From an uncultured Bacteroidales bacterium (GTDB taxonomy: Bacteria; Bacteroidota; Bacteroidia; Bacteroidales; P3): a stretch of 64,000 bases of DNA. Made by a program: the position numbers and the translations under genes. The notes beneath the pieces were generated by a model. That model did no database searches, was not told the origin of the DNA, and was given only the letters and a program-made list of their open reading frames with translations. Of this stretch, positions 17,988 through 27,168 are shown piece after piece. The DNA is taken from positions 124,001 to 188,000 of the forward strand of contig CAMVMX010000003.1 in assembly GCA_947168665.1 (NCBI GenBank), in the 5' to 3' direction. Numbering within the stretch: position 1 is the first letter of the stretch; every line of letters starts with the position of its first letter.

Positions 17988-19484
17988 ATGAAGAAAACAG
18001 CGTTTTATTTCATCGCACTTGCATGCTTAGGTGTTGCTGCCGTTTCATGCTCTAAAGAAGAGCCCAACAACGGCAATGCCCCCAAATTCAAAGTTACGCT
18101 CGAAAGCACCGATGCCAAAACCACCCTCACCGGAGAAAACCTTGCCTGGACAACGGGCGACCAGGTGGCCATTTTCGGCACTGCTGCTGCCCCCGCCACC
18201 TACAGCGCCACCGAGGTGAACGGTGTCTATGCAACCCTTGTTTCTGAACAGAATCCGGGCGACGCTCCCTACACCGCCATCTATCCCGCCTCGATAGCCA
18301 CTTCCGCCACCACTGTCACCCTGCCTGCCGAGCAGCACTCTGTGTCCGGCGAGTTGACGGGCTTCCCCATGATCGCTCAGGGCGCGTCCACCACCCTCAA
18401 TTTCTACAACCCCTGCAGCGTACTCAGAATCACTATGACGAAGGCCAACACCTCCATCTCCAAGATTCAGATTGTGACCGACCAGTATATCAATGGCGAC
18501 TTCACCATCGACTACAACGACGCTGAGCCCACCATTGCATACAATAGTGCTTCGGCCAACCACGCTAAGGTGACCACCCTCACCTTCGACAACCCGGTCG
18601 ACATTTCCCAACCTCACGCTTTCTATGCCTATCTGCCCACCGGTACTTACAACTATTTCATGATTAAGTTCTACGATGCCGATGGCAACATCTTTACCCG
18701 CACCACTACCGATGGAATCACATTTCCCCGCAGTCGCTACCTCAGACTCAATATCGGCGCCAACGTCATTCATTTCAATCCCGGCGACCTCACCGGCAAG
18801 TTCAGCGTTTCCAGCACCCAGCAGGTCACCTTCTCCAAAGGCAACCTGTATAAGAGCGGCAGCTCATATTACTTCGCAGATGTCCAGACCAACCGCAGCA
18901 GTGCCAACAGCGGTTCGCTTGATCATTTGTTTGAATGGAAGAGCAACATGGCGACCTCTTATCCCGTCCAGAATGGCGGCAGCAGCGCATGGTTCGTTCC
19001 CACCGAAGCACAGTGGCAGTATATGATGCAGACCCGTACCGTCTCTTTCAATACCGGAACCAGCACTTATGCTAATCGCCGTTATCTCGCTGCAAAAGTC
19101 ACTAATTCGTCTGGCAGCAATGTCTGTGGCGTGATTCTGTTCCCCGACCTTTTCTACTGGCCTTTGGAGCAAGCAAAATTGCCTGTAAGCAATAAATTTG
19201 GGCGTGTCGTTCTCCATTGGAATCAGGTTCCAATTTTCACCAATGCCGATTGGAGGTCACTTGAAGCCGCTGGCTGTGTCTTCTTGCCCGTCACAGGCAA
19301 GAGGGAACTGGGCAGTGGGTCAGAATATACAATCAGCGGTTATTATTGGACTGCTACTGGCGTCCCTCGCGATAATGAGGCAAAATCAATGAGGTTCACG
19401 TCTAATAGTTATGTATACTATTACCAAAATGGCAGGATTGACGTGTGGGGTTGTGCCATCCGCATGGTCAAGAATGCGCAGTAA
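17988..19484 (+). CDS. Fimbrillin-like surface lipoprotein with C-terminal FGE/lectin-like domain
   Basis: 498 aa. A lipoprotein signal peptide ends in AAVSC (Cys21). The N-terminal half has features of Bacteroidota fimbrillin-like proteins: AKTTLTGENLAWTTGDQVAIF, then YTAIYPAS and a second domain ending in RYLRLNIG. The C-terminal half begins GKFSVSSTQQVTFSKGNLY, a module common in Bacteroidales lipoproteins, and ends in a YYWTATG...RMV motif like the Fibrobacter-succinogenes paralogous or FGE-sulfatase-like domain. Likely exported to the outer membrane, possibly surface exposed. Ligand unknown. A terminator follows. Confidence 0.78.
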   Translation: MKKTAFYFIALACLGVAAVSCSKEEPNNGNAPKFKVTLESTDAKTTLTGENLAWTTGDQVAIFGTAAAPATYSATEVNGVYATLVSEQNPGDAPYTAIYPASIATSATTVTLPAEQHSVSGELTGFPMIAQGASTTLNFYNPCSVLRITMTKANTSISKIQIVTDQYINGDFTIDYNDAEPTIAYNSASANHAKVTTLTFDNPVDISQPHAFYAYLPTGTYNYFMIKFYDADGNIFTRTTTDGITFPRSRYLRLNIGANVIHFNPGDLTGKFSVSSTQQVTFSKGNLYKSGSSYYFADVQTNRSSANSGSLDHLFEWKSNMATSYPVQNGGSSAWFVPTEAQWQYMMQTRTVSFNTGTSTYANRRYLAAKVTNSSGSNVCGVILFPDLFYWPLEQAKLPVSNKFGRVVLHWNQVPIFTNADWRSLEAAGCVFLPVTGKRELGSGSEYTISGYYWTATGVPRDNEAKSMRFTSNSYVYYYQNGRIDVWGCAIRMVKNAQ

Positions 19485-19509
19485 CAGTTAATCCAATACC
19501 TAAACTTAA

Positions 19510-19545
19510 AAAAAGATGCCTCGGCTTCAGGGGCATCTTTTTTAT
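19510..19545 (+). terminator. Terminator after the fimbrillin-like lipoprotein
   Basis: Stem AAAAGATGCC / GGCATCTTTT (19511-19520 with 19532-19541) followed by further T residues. Confidence 0.85.
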
Positions 19546-19680
19546 TTCCCATAGTGGTTTTCGGCGGAAGAAAACAGCTGTGTCAGCCCTCCATCCCTTT
19601 CCCTTAGGGGGTGAGCACAGCCTGGGGGCATGAAGGGTCTTGGGGTATGGCGAAGAGGAGTTTCTGGGCCTCGCACACGG

Positions 19681-21513
19681 TTAGTGGAAGGTTTGCATGT
19701 CAACCAGACGGCGGTAGAGGCCGTCGGCGGCAAGCAGTTCCTGATGGGTGCCCTGCTCAACGATGGCTCCGTGGTCCATGACGATGATGTGGTCGGCGTT
19801 GCGGATGGTGGAGAGGCGGTGGGCAATGATGATGCAGGTGCGCCCTTGCATAAGGTGGTTGAGGGCTTGCTGCACGGCCAGTTCGCTTTCGGTGTCGAGG
19901 GCTGAGGTGGCTTCGTCGAGGATGAGTATTGGCGGGTTTTTCAGCACTGCGCGGGCGATGCTGAGGCGTTGGCGTTGGCCGCCGCTGAGGGTGATGCCGC
20001 TGTCGCCGATGTTGGTGTCGTAGCCGTCGGGCAGTTGGCTGATGAACTCGTCGGCGTGGGCTATGGTGGCGGCCTCTTTCACATCGTCGAAGCTGTAGTC
20101 CGTGCGGCCGAAGGCTATATTGTTGGCCACAGTGTCGTTGAAGAGGATGCAGTCCTGCGAGACGAGGCCTATTTGGGCGCGGAGGCTGTTGATGTTGAGG
20201 TCGGTGATGGGGGTGGAGTCGATGAGAATCTGCCCCTCGGTGCTGTCGTAGAAACGGGGCAGGAGGTCGACGAGGGTGGTTTTGCCAGCACCAGAGGGAC
20301 CGACAATGGCCACCGTCTGTCCGCAGGGGATTGTGAGGTTGATGTCGCGCAGCACGTAGACGGGTTCGGCATCGCGGTCGGTGCGGTAGGCAAAGGATAC
20401 GTCCTGATAGACTATGTTGTCGGAAAAGGTGTTGAGGATGACGGCGTTGGGCTTCTCGCAGATGGTCTCGTCTGCATCCATGATTTCAAAAATGCGGGCG
20501 GCGGCGGCATTGGCACGCTGCAGGTTGTTGTAGACCCGCACGATGGACTGCACCGGCGGTATGAGCCGCGCGAAGAGGATGACGAAAAGGATGAATACGG
20601 AGGAGAGCAGTTCGCCCTGCAGCACGGCCATGCCGCCGAGGATGAGGATGAAGACCAGCCCCACGGTGAGGAGTACTTCGGAGAGGGGACTGCTCAACTC
20701 GCGCCGTTTGGCCACTTGGACCATCCGGCGGGTGTAGGTGGCGTTGGCGTGGTCGAAGGTCTCGGCACTGCGCTGCTCCTGGCCGAAGGATTTGATGGTG
20801 CGGATGCCGGCAAGCGACTCTTCGAGTACGGCGAAAAGGTGGCCCAAGTCGGCCTGCCCTTTGGTGGATGTACGGCGCAGACTGCGCCCGATGATGCCAA
20901 TGAGCCATACGGCCACGGGCAGGATAAGCAGGAAATAGAGGAACAGGCGGGGGCTGATGAAGATGAGTACCCCGGCGAAAACGATTATGTTGACCGGGTC
21001 TTTGCCAAGGGAGATGATGGAGGTGAGTACGCCCCATTCAATGTCGGACAGGTCGTTGGACATGCGACTGATGATGTCGCCCCGGCGGCGGGAGTTGAAG
21101 TAGGATACGGGCAGGATGGTGATGCGCTCGTAGACATCGTCGCGCAGCCGCATGACGATGCCGTTGCGCACGGGGCCAATGATGTATTGCGCCGCATAGC
21201 GGCACAGGTTGGAGAGGAAGGAAAAGGCAAGGTAGACCAGCGCAAACCCCACAAGGCAGGCCCACAGGCCGTGCTGTGCCTTGAGGAGGGCGAGGGAGTG
21301 GGTCATGTAGAGCGAGAGATATTCCTGGCTCAGGGCGAAGGGGGGCAGCGGGCCGGCGGGCTGCGAGCTGCCAAACAGCAACTCGATGAACGGTACGATG
21401 GTGATGAAGGTGAAGAGGTTGAAGAATACGGCCAGCATGTTGAACAGGAGGTTGGCCCCGATGTTCCAGGGATAGAATTTGAGGTATCGGAATACGCGCC
21501 AGATGTCGTGCAT
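19681..21513 (-). CDS. MsbA-like ABC exporter (fused permease and ATPase)
   Basis: 610 aa. Six membrane helices (about 20-330) are fused to a nucleotide-binding domain (about 365-605). Walker A GPSGAGKTT (405-413), signature LSGGQRQR (509-516), Walker B ILILDEATSALD (529-540) and the H-loop AHRLST are intact. It acts as a homodimer in the inner membrane. The closest known types are lipid A flippase MsbA and multidrug exporters; the substrate cannot be fixed. It is the last gene of a minus-strand run sufC-sufD-TPR protein-exporter, 30 bases after the TPR protein. The 3-prime flank has no clear terminator. Confidence 0.88.
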   Translation of the reverse strand: MHDIWRVFRYLKFYPWNIGANLLFNMLAVFFNLFTFITIVPFIELLFGSSQPAGPLPPFALSQEYLSLYMTHSLALLKAQHGLWACLVGFALVYLAFSFLSNLCRYAAQYIIGPVRNGIVMRLRDDVYERITILPVSYFNSRRRGDIISRMSNDLSDIEWGVLTSIISLGKDPVNIIVFAGVLIFISPRLFLYFLLILPVAVWLIGIIGRSLRRTSTKGQADLGHLFAVLEESLAGIRTIKSFGQEQRSAETFDHANATYTRRMVQVAKRRELSSPLSEVLLTVGLVFILILGGMAVLQGELLSSVFILFVILFARLIPPVQSIVRVYNNLQRANAAAARIFEIMDADETICEKPNAVILNTFSDNIVYQDVSFAYRTDRDAEPVYVLRDINLTIPCGQTVAIVGPSGAGKTTLVDLLPRFYDSTEGQILIDSTPITDLNINSLRAQIGLVSQDCILFNDTVANNIAFGRTDYSFDDVKEAATIAHADEFISQLPDGYDTNIGDSGITLSGGQRQRLSIARAVLKNPPILILDEATSALDTESELAVQQALNHLMQGRTCIIIAHRLSTIRNADHIIVMDHGAIVEQGTHQELLAADGLYRRLVDMQTFH

Positions 21514-21543
21514 AGCTTTTGTGAATGGGTTGATTGTGGGTTG

Positions 21544-23151
21544 TCAAGGCCGCTGAAGCCGGAGGACGGCGGGCAGGACTGCGGAGGGGTTTGTGCCAGT
21601 GGCGGGGGTGGCGGTGTGGGGTCTGTGTCCGGGTGCTTCGACACGGATGCTGTTGGCCCGTGAGGTGGAGAGCATGATGGAGTAATGCCCCTGTCGGTCG
21701 GTGTGGTAGAGGGCGGGTGTGGAGGTGCCGTGGGACACGGTGAGGGTGGCGGCAGCGGGCTGGCCGTCGGCGGTGAGTACCTGGCCCCGCAGCAGGACCA
21801 TCCCTTCTGGACGGGCAGCGGGGTAGAGGTCGAACATCAGGATGTCCTGCCCTCCCATGCGGTCGGGTCCCGGAGTGCGGCCGGCATAGTAGGCGTGGGT
21901 GCCGTCAGGGGTGATGCCAAAGGCGATGTCGTCCTCCTCGGTGTTGAGGGGAAGCCCCATGTTGATGGGTTTGGACTGCTCTGTGCGGTCAAGGTCAATG
22001 AAGTACATGTCGTAGCCGCCGAAGCCCTGCCAACCGTTGGAGGAGAAGTAGAGGGTGTGTCCGTCGGCATGGATGAAGGGGCAGCGCTCGTTGCCCTCGG
22101 TGTTGACCGAGGAACCCAGGTTGACGGGCTTGCCCCAGCTGCCGTCGGCTTTGCGGTGGCATCGCCAAATGTCGGTGCCACCCAGTCCCCCCTTGCGGTT
22201 GGAGGCGAAATAGAGCCACTGGCCGTCAGGTGTGACAGAAGGTTGCGACTCCCAGCTGTCGGCCCCGTTCACGTTGTCGCCCGCGTTGGCGATGGGCTGC
22301 CAGCCGTTACTGTCAAGGCGGGTGAAGTAGATGTCGCTGTTGTTGTAGCCCCTGAAACGGCGTATCACCGAGTAGTAGAGTTCGGCGTTGTTGGCCGTGA
22401 GGCTCACGCCTCCTTCGGGGTCGCCCTGGTTGAAAGGAGCCTTAAGCATCCGTGCCGGGCCGAAGAGGGAGTCCGTGCGGTCGCAGACATAGAGCCGCAG
22501 TGGCTTCTGCTCCAGCTCGCGGGTGTAGAAGGAGGTGCGCGAGGCTGTCGACGTGGCGCGGAGCAGGTAGCAGTGGCGTCCGTCGCAGGTGATGAAAGGC
22601 ATGGTCTCGTCCTCGGCCGAGGAAAGCCCCGTCACCACATGGGGGTCGAATGGGGCCAGGTTGCGGTAGGCCTCGGCCAGGAAAGAGGTCCAATAGAGAT
22701 AGTTCGAAGCCTCCATGTAGATGGCGTCGCTCTCCGGCGTACCGGCACTGTTGGCCAGTTCGAAGTAGCGGTTGAAATCGGCCTCGGCCAGGTCGTACTG
22801 CTCGTCGGTGTAGTGGATGAGTCCCATATAGTAGTGGGCCACGGCATCGGGGTAGGAGGGGTTGAGCTTCAGCACTTGGGGAAAGTAGCGGCGTATGCCG
22901 GCCACGTTGAAGTTGCGCTTCACTGCGTTAAGCCCCAAGTAGAAGTAGATGTCGGGGTTGTCAGGATAGCGTTTTGAAAGGGTGCGCAGGGCCTCGGTCG
23001 ACGGGCGGTAGCGACCTTTGGCATAGTCCTGCACAGCCTGTTCCATCCGGCTCATATCGGCCTGGGCCATCTTGTAGGTCAGGCGGCTCTGCCCCTGGGC
23101 GGCGGTTGCCGTCAGGGCGAGGAGCAGCAGGAGGGCGGCAAGGCGGCGCAT
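21544..23151 (-). CDS. PorE-like TPR and PD40 beta-propeller protein without OmpA domain
   Basis: 535 aa from ATG 23151, which gives a clean signal peptide (RRLAALLLLLALTATAAQGQ). TPR repeats cover about 30-150. Five WD40-like PD40 blades cover about 165-440, with motifs such as QPSVTPDGQWLYFASNRKGG, CPFIHADGHTLYFSSNGWQG and DIAFGITPDGTHAYYAG. A carboxypeptidase-regulatory-like domain lies at about 450-520. This order matches the T9SS protein PorE, but the C-terminal OmpA peptidoglycan-binding domain is missing and the chain simply ends. It lies 4 bases after sufD. Likely periplasmic; a T9SS or envelope role is inference. Confidence 0.8.
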   Translation of the reverse strand: MRRLAALLLLLALTATAAQGQSRLTYKMAQADMSRMEQAVQDYAKGRYRPSTEALRTLSKRYPDNPDIYFYLGLNAVKRNFNVAGIRRYFPQVLKLNPSYPDAVAHYYMGLIHYTDEQYDLAEADFNRYFELANSAGTPESDAIYMEASNYLYWTSFLAEAYRNLAPFDPHVVTGLSSAEDETMPFITCDGRHCYLLRATSTASRTSFYTRELEQKPLRLYVCDRTDSLFGPARMLKAPFNQGDPEGGVSLTANNAELYYSVIRRFRGYNNSDIYFTRLDSNGWQPIANAGDNVNGADSWESQPSVTPDGQWLYFASNRKGGLGGTDIWRCHRKADGSWGKPVNLGSSVNTEGNERCPFIHADGHTLYFSSNGWQGFGGYDMYFIDLDRTEQSKPINMGLPLNTEEDDIAFGITPDGTHAYYAGRTPGPDRMGGQDILMFDLYPAARPEGMVLLRGQVLTADGQPAAATLTVSHGTSTPALYHTDRQGHYSIMLSTSRANSIRVEAPGHRPHTATPATGTNPSAVLPAVLRLQRP

Positions 23152-23155
23152 GGGG

Positions 23156-24439
23156 TCAGAGTTTGGTGGGGTCGATATAGAAGTTGGCCTCGGGTCCGTT
23201 GCAGGGGCTGCCGCATTGCAGGGCGCAGTCGGAGCAAAGGGTAAGCTCGCCGTGGAGGCGTTTCTTGACCATGTCGACCAAGGTGTCGCGCAGGGGGCCG
23301 AATTCAATCTGCTGCAGCACCTCGTCGCAGAAGGCGTAGAGCAGGAGGGTCTGGGCGGTGCGCTCGCTCACGCCGCGCGAGCGGATATAGAAGAGGGCTT
23401 GCTCGTCCAGCTGGCCGATGGTGCTGCCATGCGAGCATTTCACATCGTCGTTGTAGATTTCGAGGAAAGGCTTGGTGTTGATGACAGCCTTGTCGGTAAG
23501 GAGTATGTTGTTGTTGGACTGGTATGCTTCGGTCTTCACGGCCCCGTCGCGCACCAGCACATGGCCGTTGAAGGTGCCGCGTGCCGCGTCGTCGAGGATG
23601 CCTTTGAAAAGCTCGCGGCTGTGGCAGTTGGGGCTGGCGTGGTCGACAAAGATATAGTTGTCCACCTGCTGCTCCTGGTCGTTGAGGAAGAGGCCGTGTG
23701 CCTGCACATCGCAGTGCTCGCCCATCATGCGTATCTCGGTGTGGTTGCGGATGTGGCCCCCGTTGAGGGTTACGGCCACCGAGCGCAGCTGTGCGCCGCG
23801 CTGCAGGAGGGCGTAGGTGTGGTTGAGCAGTCCCGTCTGATTGTTGAGGTTCTGCATCTTATAGTATTCTACATACGAGTCTTCGCCCACATGCAGCTCC
23901 GTCACATTGTTGGCGAAAGCAGGGGCGTTGTCGTAGGAGTCGTCGCAGTGCACCAGCCGCACATGGCTGCCGCGCCCCACCACCACCAGGTTGCGCACCT
24001 GCAGGAAGAGGCCGTGGCCAGCGTTGATTACAGACTGCAGCTGGATGGGCCGCTCCACATGCACCCCGTCGGGCACATAGATGAACACCCCGTCGGTATA
24101 GTGGTCGGAGTTGAGCTGCAGGTAGGGGTTCTCCAGCGGGGTACACTGGCCGAAATACTGGCGCACAAAGTCGGCCCGGTGGCCGCTGATGTCGCGCAGA
24201 CTGCCGCGGCTCACCCCTTGGTCATCCACGCGGGTAGCCTCGTGGCAGAAACCGTTCTCCACCACCAGGCGGTCGGCATCCAGGTTGGGGATATTGCAGC
24301 GGTACTCCGCCGTCTGCCGCTCGCCCTTCGACAGGCTCAGCTCGTCGGTGAGCAGGGCGGCGAAGTCCACATGGCGCCACACCTCATTCTTTCTCAGGCG
24401 TGGCTGCAGGTCGCGGAATTCTTTCACTAAATTCTCCAT
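23156..24439 (-). CDS. sufD: Fe-S cluster assembly protein SufD
   Basis: 427 aa from ATG 24439; a GTG at 24448 would add three residues. SufD is part of the SufBC2D scaffold that builds iron-sulfur clusters in the cytoplasm. Seen: the beta-helix core with GVFIYVPDGVHVERPIQL, QVRNLVVVGRGSHV, and the C-terminal family block VKCSHGSTIGQLDEQALFYIRSRG. The tail ends with a Cys-rich stretch (CSDCALQCGSPC, about residues 403-414). It lies 5 bases after sufC. sufB, normally adjacent, is absent from the window. Confidence 0.94.
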   Translation of the reverse strand: MENLVKEFRDLQPRLRKNEVWRHVDFAALLTDELSLSKGERQTAEYRCNIPNLDADRLVVENGFCHEATRVDDQGVSRGSLRDISGHRADFVRQYFGQCTPLENPYLQLNSDHYTDGVFIYVPDGVHVERPIQLQSVINAGHGLFLQVRNLVVVGRGSHVRLVHCDDSYDNAPAFANNVTELHVGEDSYVEYYKMQNLNNQTGLLNHTYALLQRGAQLRSVAVTLNGGHIRNHTEIRMMGEHCDVQAHGLFLNDQEQQVDNYIFVDHASPNCHSRELFKGILDDAARGTFNGHVLVRDGAVKTEAYQSNNNILLTDKAVINTKPFLEIYNDDVKCSHGSTIGQLDEQALFYIRSRGVSERTAQTLLLYAFCDEVLQQIEFGPLRDTLVDMVKKRLHGELTLCSDCALQCGSPCNGPEANFYIDPTKL

Positions 24440-24444
24440 AATGC

Positions 24445-25209
24445 TCACTTTCCGCTTTCCAGTTCTTCCTTAATCCATTCGTAGCCCTTGTGTTCCAACT
24501 CCAGAGCCAGCTCCTTGGGACCCGTCTTCACGATGCGGCCCTCGTACAGCACATGCACATAGTCCGGCACGATATAGTCCAGCAACCGCTGGTAGTGGGT
24601 GATTACCACCGTGGCATTGTCCGGACGGCGCAGCTTGTTCACGCCGCTGGCCACAATGCGCAGCGCATCAATGTCGAGGCCCGAATCGGTCTCGTCCAGT
24701 ATGGCCAGCGTGGGGTCCAGCATCGCCATCTGGAATATCTCGTTCTTCTTCTTCTCGCCCCCGCTGAAGCCCTCGTTCACCGAGCGGTTGGCCAGCTTGG
24801 TGGTCATCTCCACCACCTTCTTCTTCTCCTCCATCAGCTTCAGGAACTCCGAGCCGGAGAGGGGGTCCAGCCCGCGGTATTTGCGCTGCTCGTTCACAGC
24901 CGTGCGCATAAAGTTGGTGATGCTCACCCCCGGAATCTCCACAGGATACTGGAAGCCGAGAAAAATGCCCTCGCAGGCGCGCACATCCACCGGCATGTCA
25001 AGGATGTTCTTCCCCTTGTAGATTACCTCGCCTTCGGTGACGGTATACTTGCTGTTGCCGGCTATCACTCCGGCCAGGGTGCTCTTGCCGTTGCCGTTGG
25101 GTCCCATGATGGAATGCACCTCGCCCGCGTTGATTTCGAGGTTCACCCCCTTCAAAATCTCCCGCTCGCCAATCGAGGCATGCAAATTGCGTATAGATAG
25201 TAATGCCAT
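24445..25209 (-). CDS. sufC: Fe-S cluster assembly ATPase SufC
   Basis: 254 aa from ATG 25209. Cytoplasmic ABC-type ATPase that drives conformational changes in SufB/SufD. Walker A GPNGNGKST (36-44), the Suf-specific signature FSGGEKKKNE, and Walker B LAILDETDSGLD are typical of SufC rather than transport ATPases. It is first in the operon behind a TATCTTTG promoter. In most Bacteroidota sufB precedes it, but here the upstream neighbour is a divergent SAM hydrolase gene. Confidence 0.96.
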   Translation of the reverse strand: MALLSIRNLHASIGEREILKGVNLEINAGEVHSIMGPNGNGKSTLAGVIAGNSKYTVTEGEVIYKGKNILDMPVDVRACEGIFLGFQYPVEIPGVSITNFMRTAVNEQRKYRGLDPLSGSEFLKLMEEKKKVVEMTTKLANRSVNEGFSGGEKKKNEIFQMAMLDPTLAILDETDSGLDIDALRIVASGVNKLRRPDNATVVITHYQRLLDYIVPDYVHVLYEGRIVKTGPKELALELEHKGYEWIKEELESGK

Positions 25210-25272
25210 ATCGTATGTTAAATGTCTGATTATTTTATATATATTACAAACTGAACAATCCTGTTCAACCAG

Positions 25273-25280
25273 CAAAGATA
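25273..25280 (-). promoter_or_regulatory. -7 promoter element of the sufCD operon
   Basis: TATCTTTG on the minus strand, about 64 bases upstream of sufC. No good -33 box is seen. No Rrf2/IscR-type palindrome was recognised. Confidence 0.65.
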
Positions 25281-25464
25281 CGTTTTTTTTGCCATATAAT
25301 CATTATTCTCGTCACCGCCGGATAGATTCGATAACCCCCCGATAAGAAACCCGCCTTGCCTTGAGAGAGGGCAGAGGCTGGCAAAATATCTTTTCCCGGC
25401 ATGAGGGAGGCGCGTGAGTAAATATATTTTTTCGGGAAGCGGTTTCTATATCGGGAAAAATATG

Positions 25465-25472
25465 TATCTTTG
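25465..25472 (+). promoter_or_regulatory. -7 promoter element of the SAM hydrolase gene
   Basis: TATCTTTG with the preceding AAAATATG also found at 17694. The leader to ATG 25531 is about 55 bases. Confidence 0.65.
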
Positions 25473-25530
25473 CATCGGCAAACCCAGAGGGGAGCCGCGT
25501 TCCATATTCATCGTAAATAACATATTATCC

Positions 25531-26328
25531 ATGGGTTCAACAATCGTCACACTAACCACCGATTGGGGTTACAACGACTTCTTTGCCGGAAGCGTGAAGG
25601 GGAAGCTCTATTCCTACATTCCCGGGGTGCAGGTGGTGGACATCACCCATGGCATCCCCGTCTTCCAGACCATCCGCGCCACGTTTGTCGTCAGCCACAG
25701 TTGTTTCGACTTCCCGCCAGGCACCATCCACATCATCGATGTCTGCTCGTCGCAGAGTGTGGAGCACCCGTTCATAGTCGCGGAGTGCGCCGGGCAGTAT
25801 TTCATCTGCACCGACAACGGCCTTCCCGCTGCCGTCTTCGGCAGCAAGGAATACAAGGCCGTGGTCATCGACGGCATCTGGCTCGACACCGACTCGCAGA
25901 ACTTCGCCGCCCGCGACCTCTTCTGCAAAGTCGCCTCCCTCCTGGCACAGGGCACCCCCCTCTCCGAGCTGGGCTACCCGGCCGAATCGCTCTGCCCGGC
26001 CACCCCGTTTGTCACCGCCACCTTCGACAACTACATCAAAGTCTATGTGGCCTATGTCGACACCTACGGCAACTGCTACCTCAACATCACCTTCGACGAG
26101 TTTGAATCCTACCGCCAGGGGCGCCGCTTCGAGATGCAGGTACACGAATTCCGTATCAGCCGGATAGTCCGCTCCTATATCGAACCCAACCCCACCGCAT
26201 CGCCCGTGCGGTCGCCGATGCTGACCGTGTCCTCCACCGGCCACCTGGAGCTGGCCATGCCCTACGCCGACGCCGCGGGGCTCTGCAACCTGCAGACCAG
26301 CGAGACCTTTGTGGTCAAATTCTTCTGA
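25531..26328 (+). CDS. SAM hydrolase (DUF62 / SAM hydroxide adenosyltransferase family)
   Basis: 265 aa from ATG 25531, chosen because the family begins directly with a beta strand, TIVTLTTDWGYNDFFAGSVKG. The aspartate in TTDWG and the DNGLPAAVFG block are conserved parts of the SAM-binding site. Members of this family hydrolyse S-adenosylmethionine to adenosine and methionine, and are related to fluorinases and chlorinases. Trimeric and cytoplasmic in known cases. The gene stands alone and diverges from sufCD. Physiological role unclear. Confidence 0.87.
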   Translation: MGSTIVTLTTDWGYNDFFAGSVKGKLYSYIPGVQVVDITHGIPVFQTIRATFVVSHSCFDFPPGTIHIIDVCSSQSVEHPFIVAECAGQYFICTDNGLPAAVFGSKEYKAVVIDGIWLDTDSQNFAARDLFCKVASLLAQGTPLSELGYPAESLCPATPFVTATFDNYIKVYVAYVDTYGNCYLNITFDEFESYRQGRRFEMQVHEFRISRIVRSYIEPNPTASPVRSPMLTVSSTGHLELAMPYADAAGLCNLQTSETFVVKFF

Positions 26329-26681
26329 ATATCACATTCCGGCGGCGCATTCCGGTGCACACCGTCCCGGCTGCCCCATCCGGGGCTGCTGCTCCGATTC
26401 CTCCACCCCGCAGGCGCGGTTTGCGGGGTCTGGATTGTCCCATGGCGGAGGACGAAATGGGGTTTGAATGAGGGACCAGGAGCGTCAAGCGAGCGGGCCG
26501 AGAGCCCACCCCGTGTTCCTCGTCCGGGGGCGGCCGGTAGGCCGTCGGGCGTCCGCGTCGGGGGTTGCGGCAAGGGCGGAAAAAAAGAAGTGCCGGGCTG
26601 CAGAAGCCGGCACTGAGGGGGTGACAATTTCAGAGGGCTGGCTGGTTCGGCCGCCCTGGGGTGTGCTGTTGGGGGCTGCGC
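26329..26681. other. GC-rich intergenic region without a gene
   Basis: About 350 bases between the convergent SAM hydrolase and recX genes. It holds the recX terminator and several G/C-rich palindromic stretches. A 96-codon plus-strand frame (26468-26758) overlaps recX and is low complexity (arginine/glycine), so it is not called. Confidence 0.5.
26578..26614 (-). terminator. Terminator of recX
   Basis: Stem AGTGCCGG / CCGGCACT (26589-26596 with 26607-26614). On the minus strand it is followed by CTTCTTTTTTT. Confidence 0.75.
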
Positions 26682-27164
26682 CTATTCGCCGTTGTAGTTG
26701 GCCGCGATCATGGCCTGGATTTCGGGCGATTCGTAGCCCCGCGAGGCCAGGAAGGTGACCAGTTTGGCCCGGCGCTTGGCGATAGGCTCGGTGGGGGTGT
26801 AGGTGTCCCACTTGGTGCGGGCCACGTCGAGGAGGATGTTGCGGTACTCCTCGTCGGGGATTTCGGCCAGCGCTTCGGTGATGAATTTTGGGGGCACCTG
26901 CTTGGAACGGAGCTGGTAAATGACTTTCAGCCGTCCCCATTTTTGGTTGCGCAGCTTGGAGGCGACATAGGCGCGGGCGTAGCGGCGCTCGTCGATGAAC
27001 CCCTGGTCGATGAGCCGGTTGACAATCTTGGTCGATGAGTCGGGGGTGGCACCCCAGTCGCACAGCTTTTTCCGGACGGAAGTGCGGCATTGCTCTTCGT
27101 TGGCGCAGTAGCGTTCTGCCCTGGCTAACAGCGACATTTCTTCTTCTGACAAATTCTGAACCAT
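26682..27164 (-). CDS. recX: Regulatory protein RecX
   Basis: 160 aa from ATG 27164. RecX modulates RecA filaments. The three-helix repeats are visible: CRTSVRKKLCDWG, then IVNRLIDQGFIDERRYARAY with the conserved FIDE-RYA pattern, and KWGRLKVIYQLRSKQVP. Length is normal for the family. The -7 element lies only 5 bases upstream of the ATG, so the transcript would begin at or almost at the start codon. recA is not adjacent. Confidence 0.87.
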   Translation of the reverse strand: MVQNLSEEEMSLLARAERYCANEEQCRTSVRKKLCDWGATPDSSTKIVNRLIDQGFIDERRYARAYVASKLRNQKWGRLKVIYQLRSKQVPPKFITEALAEIPDEEYRNILLDVARTKWDTYTPTEPIAKRRAKLVTFLASRGYESPEIQAMIAANYNGE

Positions 27165-27168
27165 GATG

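Noticed and set aside
19969..21663. 564-codon plus-strand frame over the MsbA-like gene
   Set aside because: Opposite strand of a gene with intact ABC motifs. The Gly/Val/Asp/Glu-rich translation has no recognisable features.
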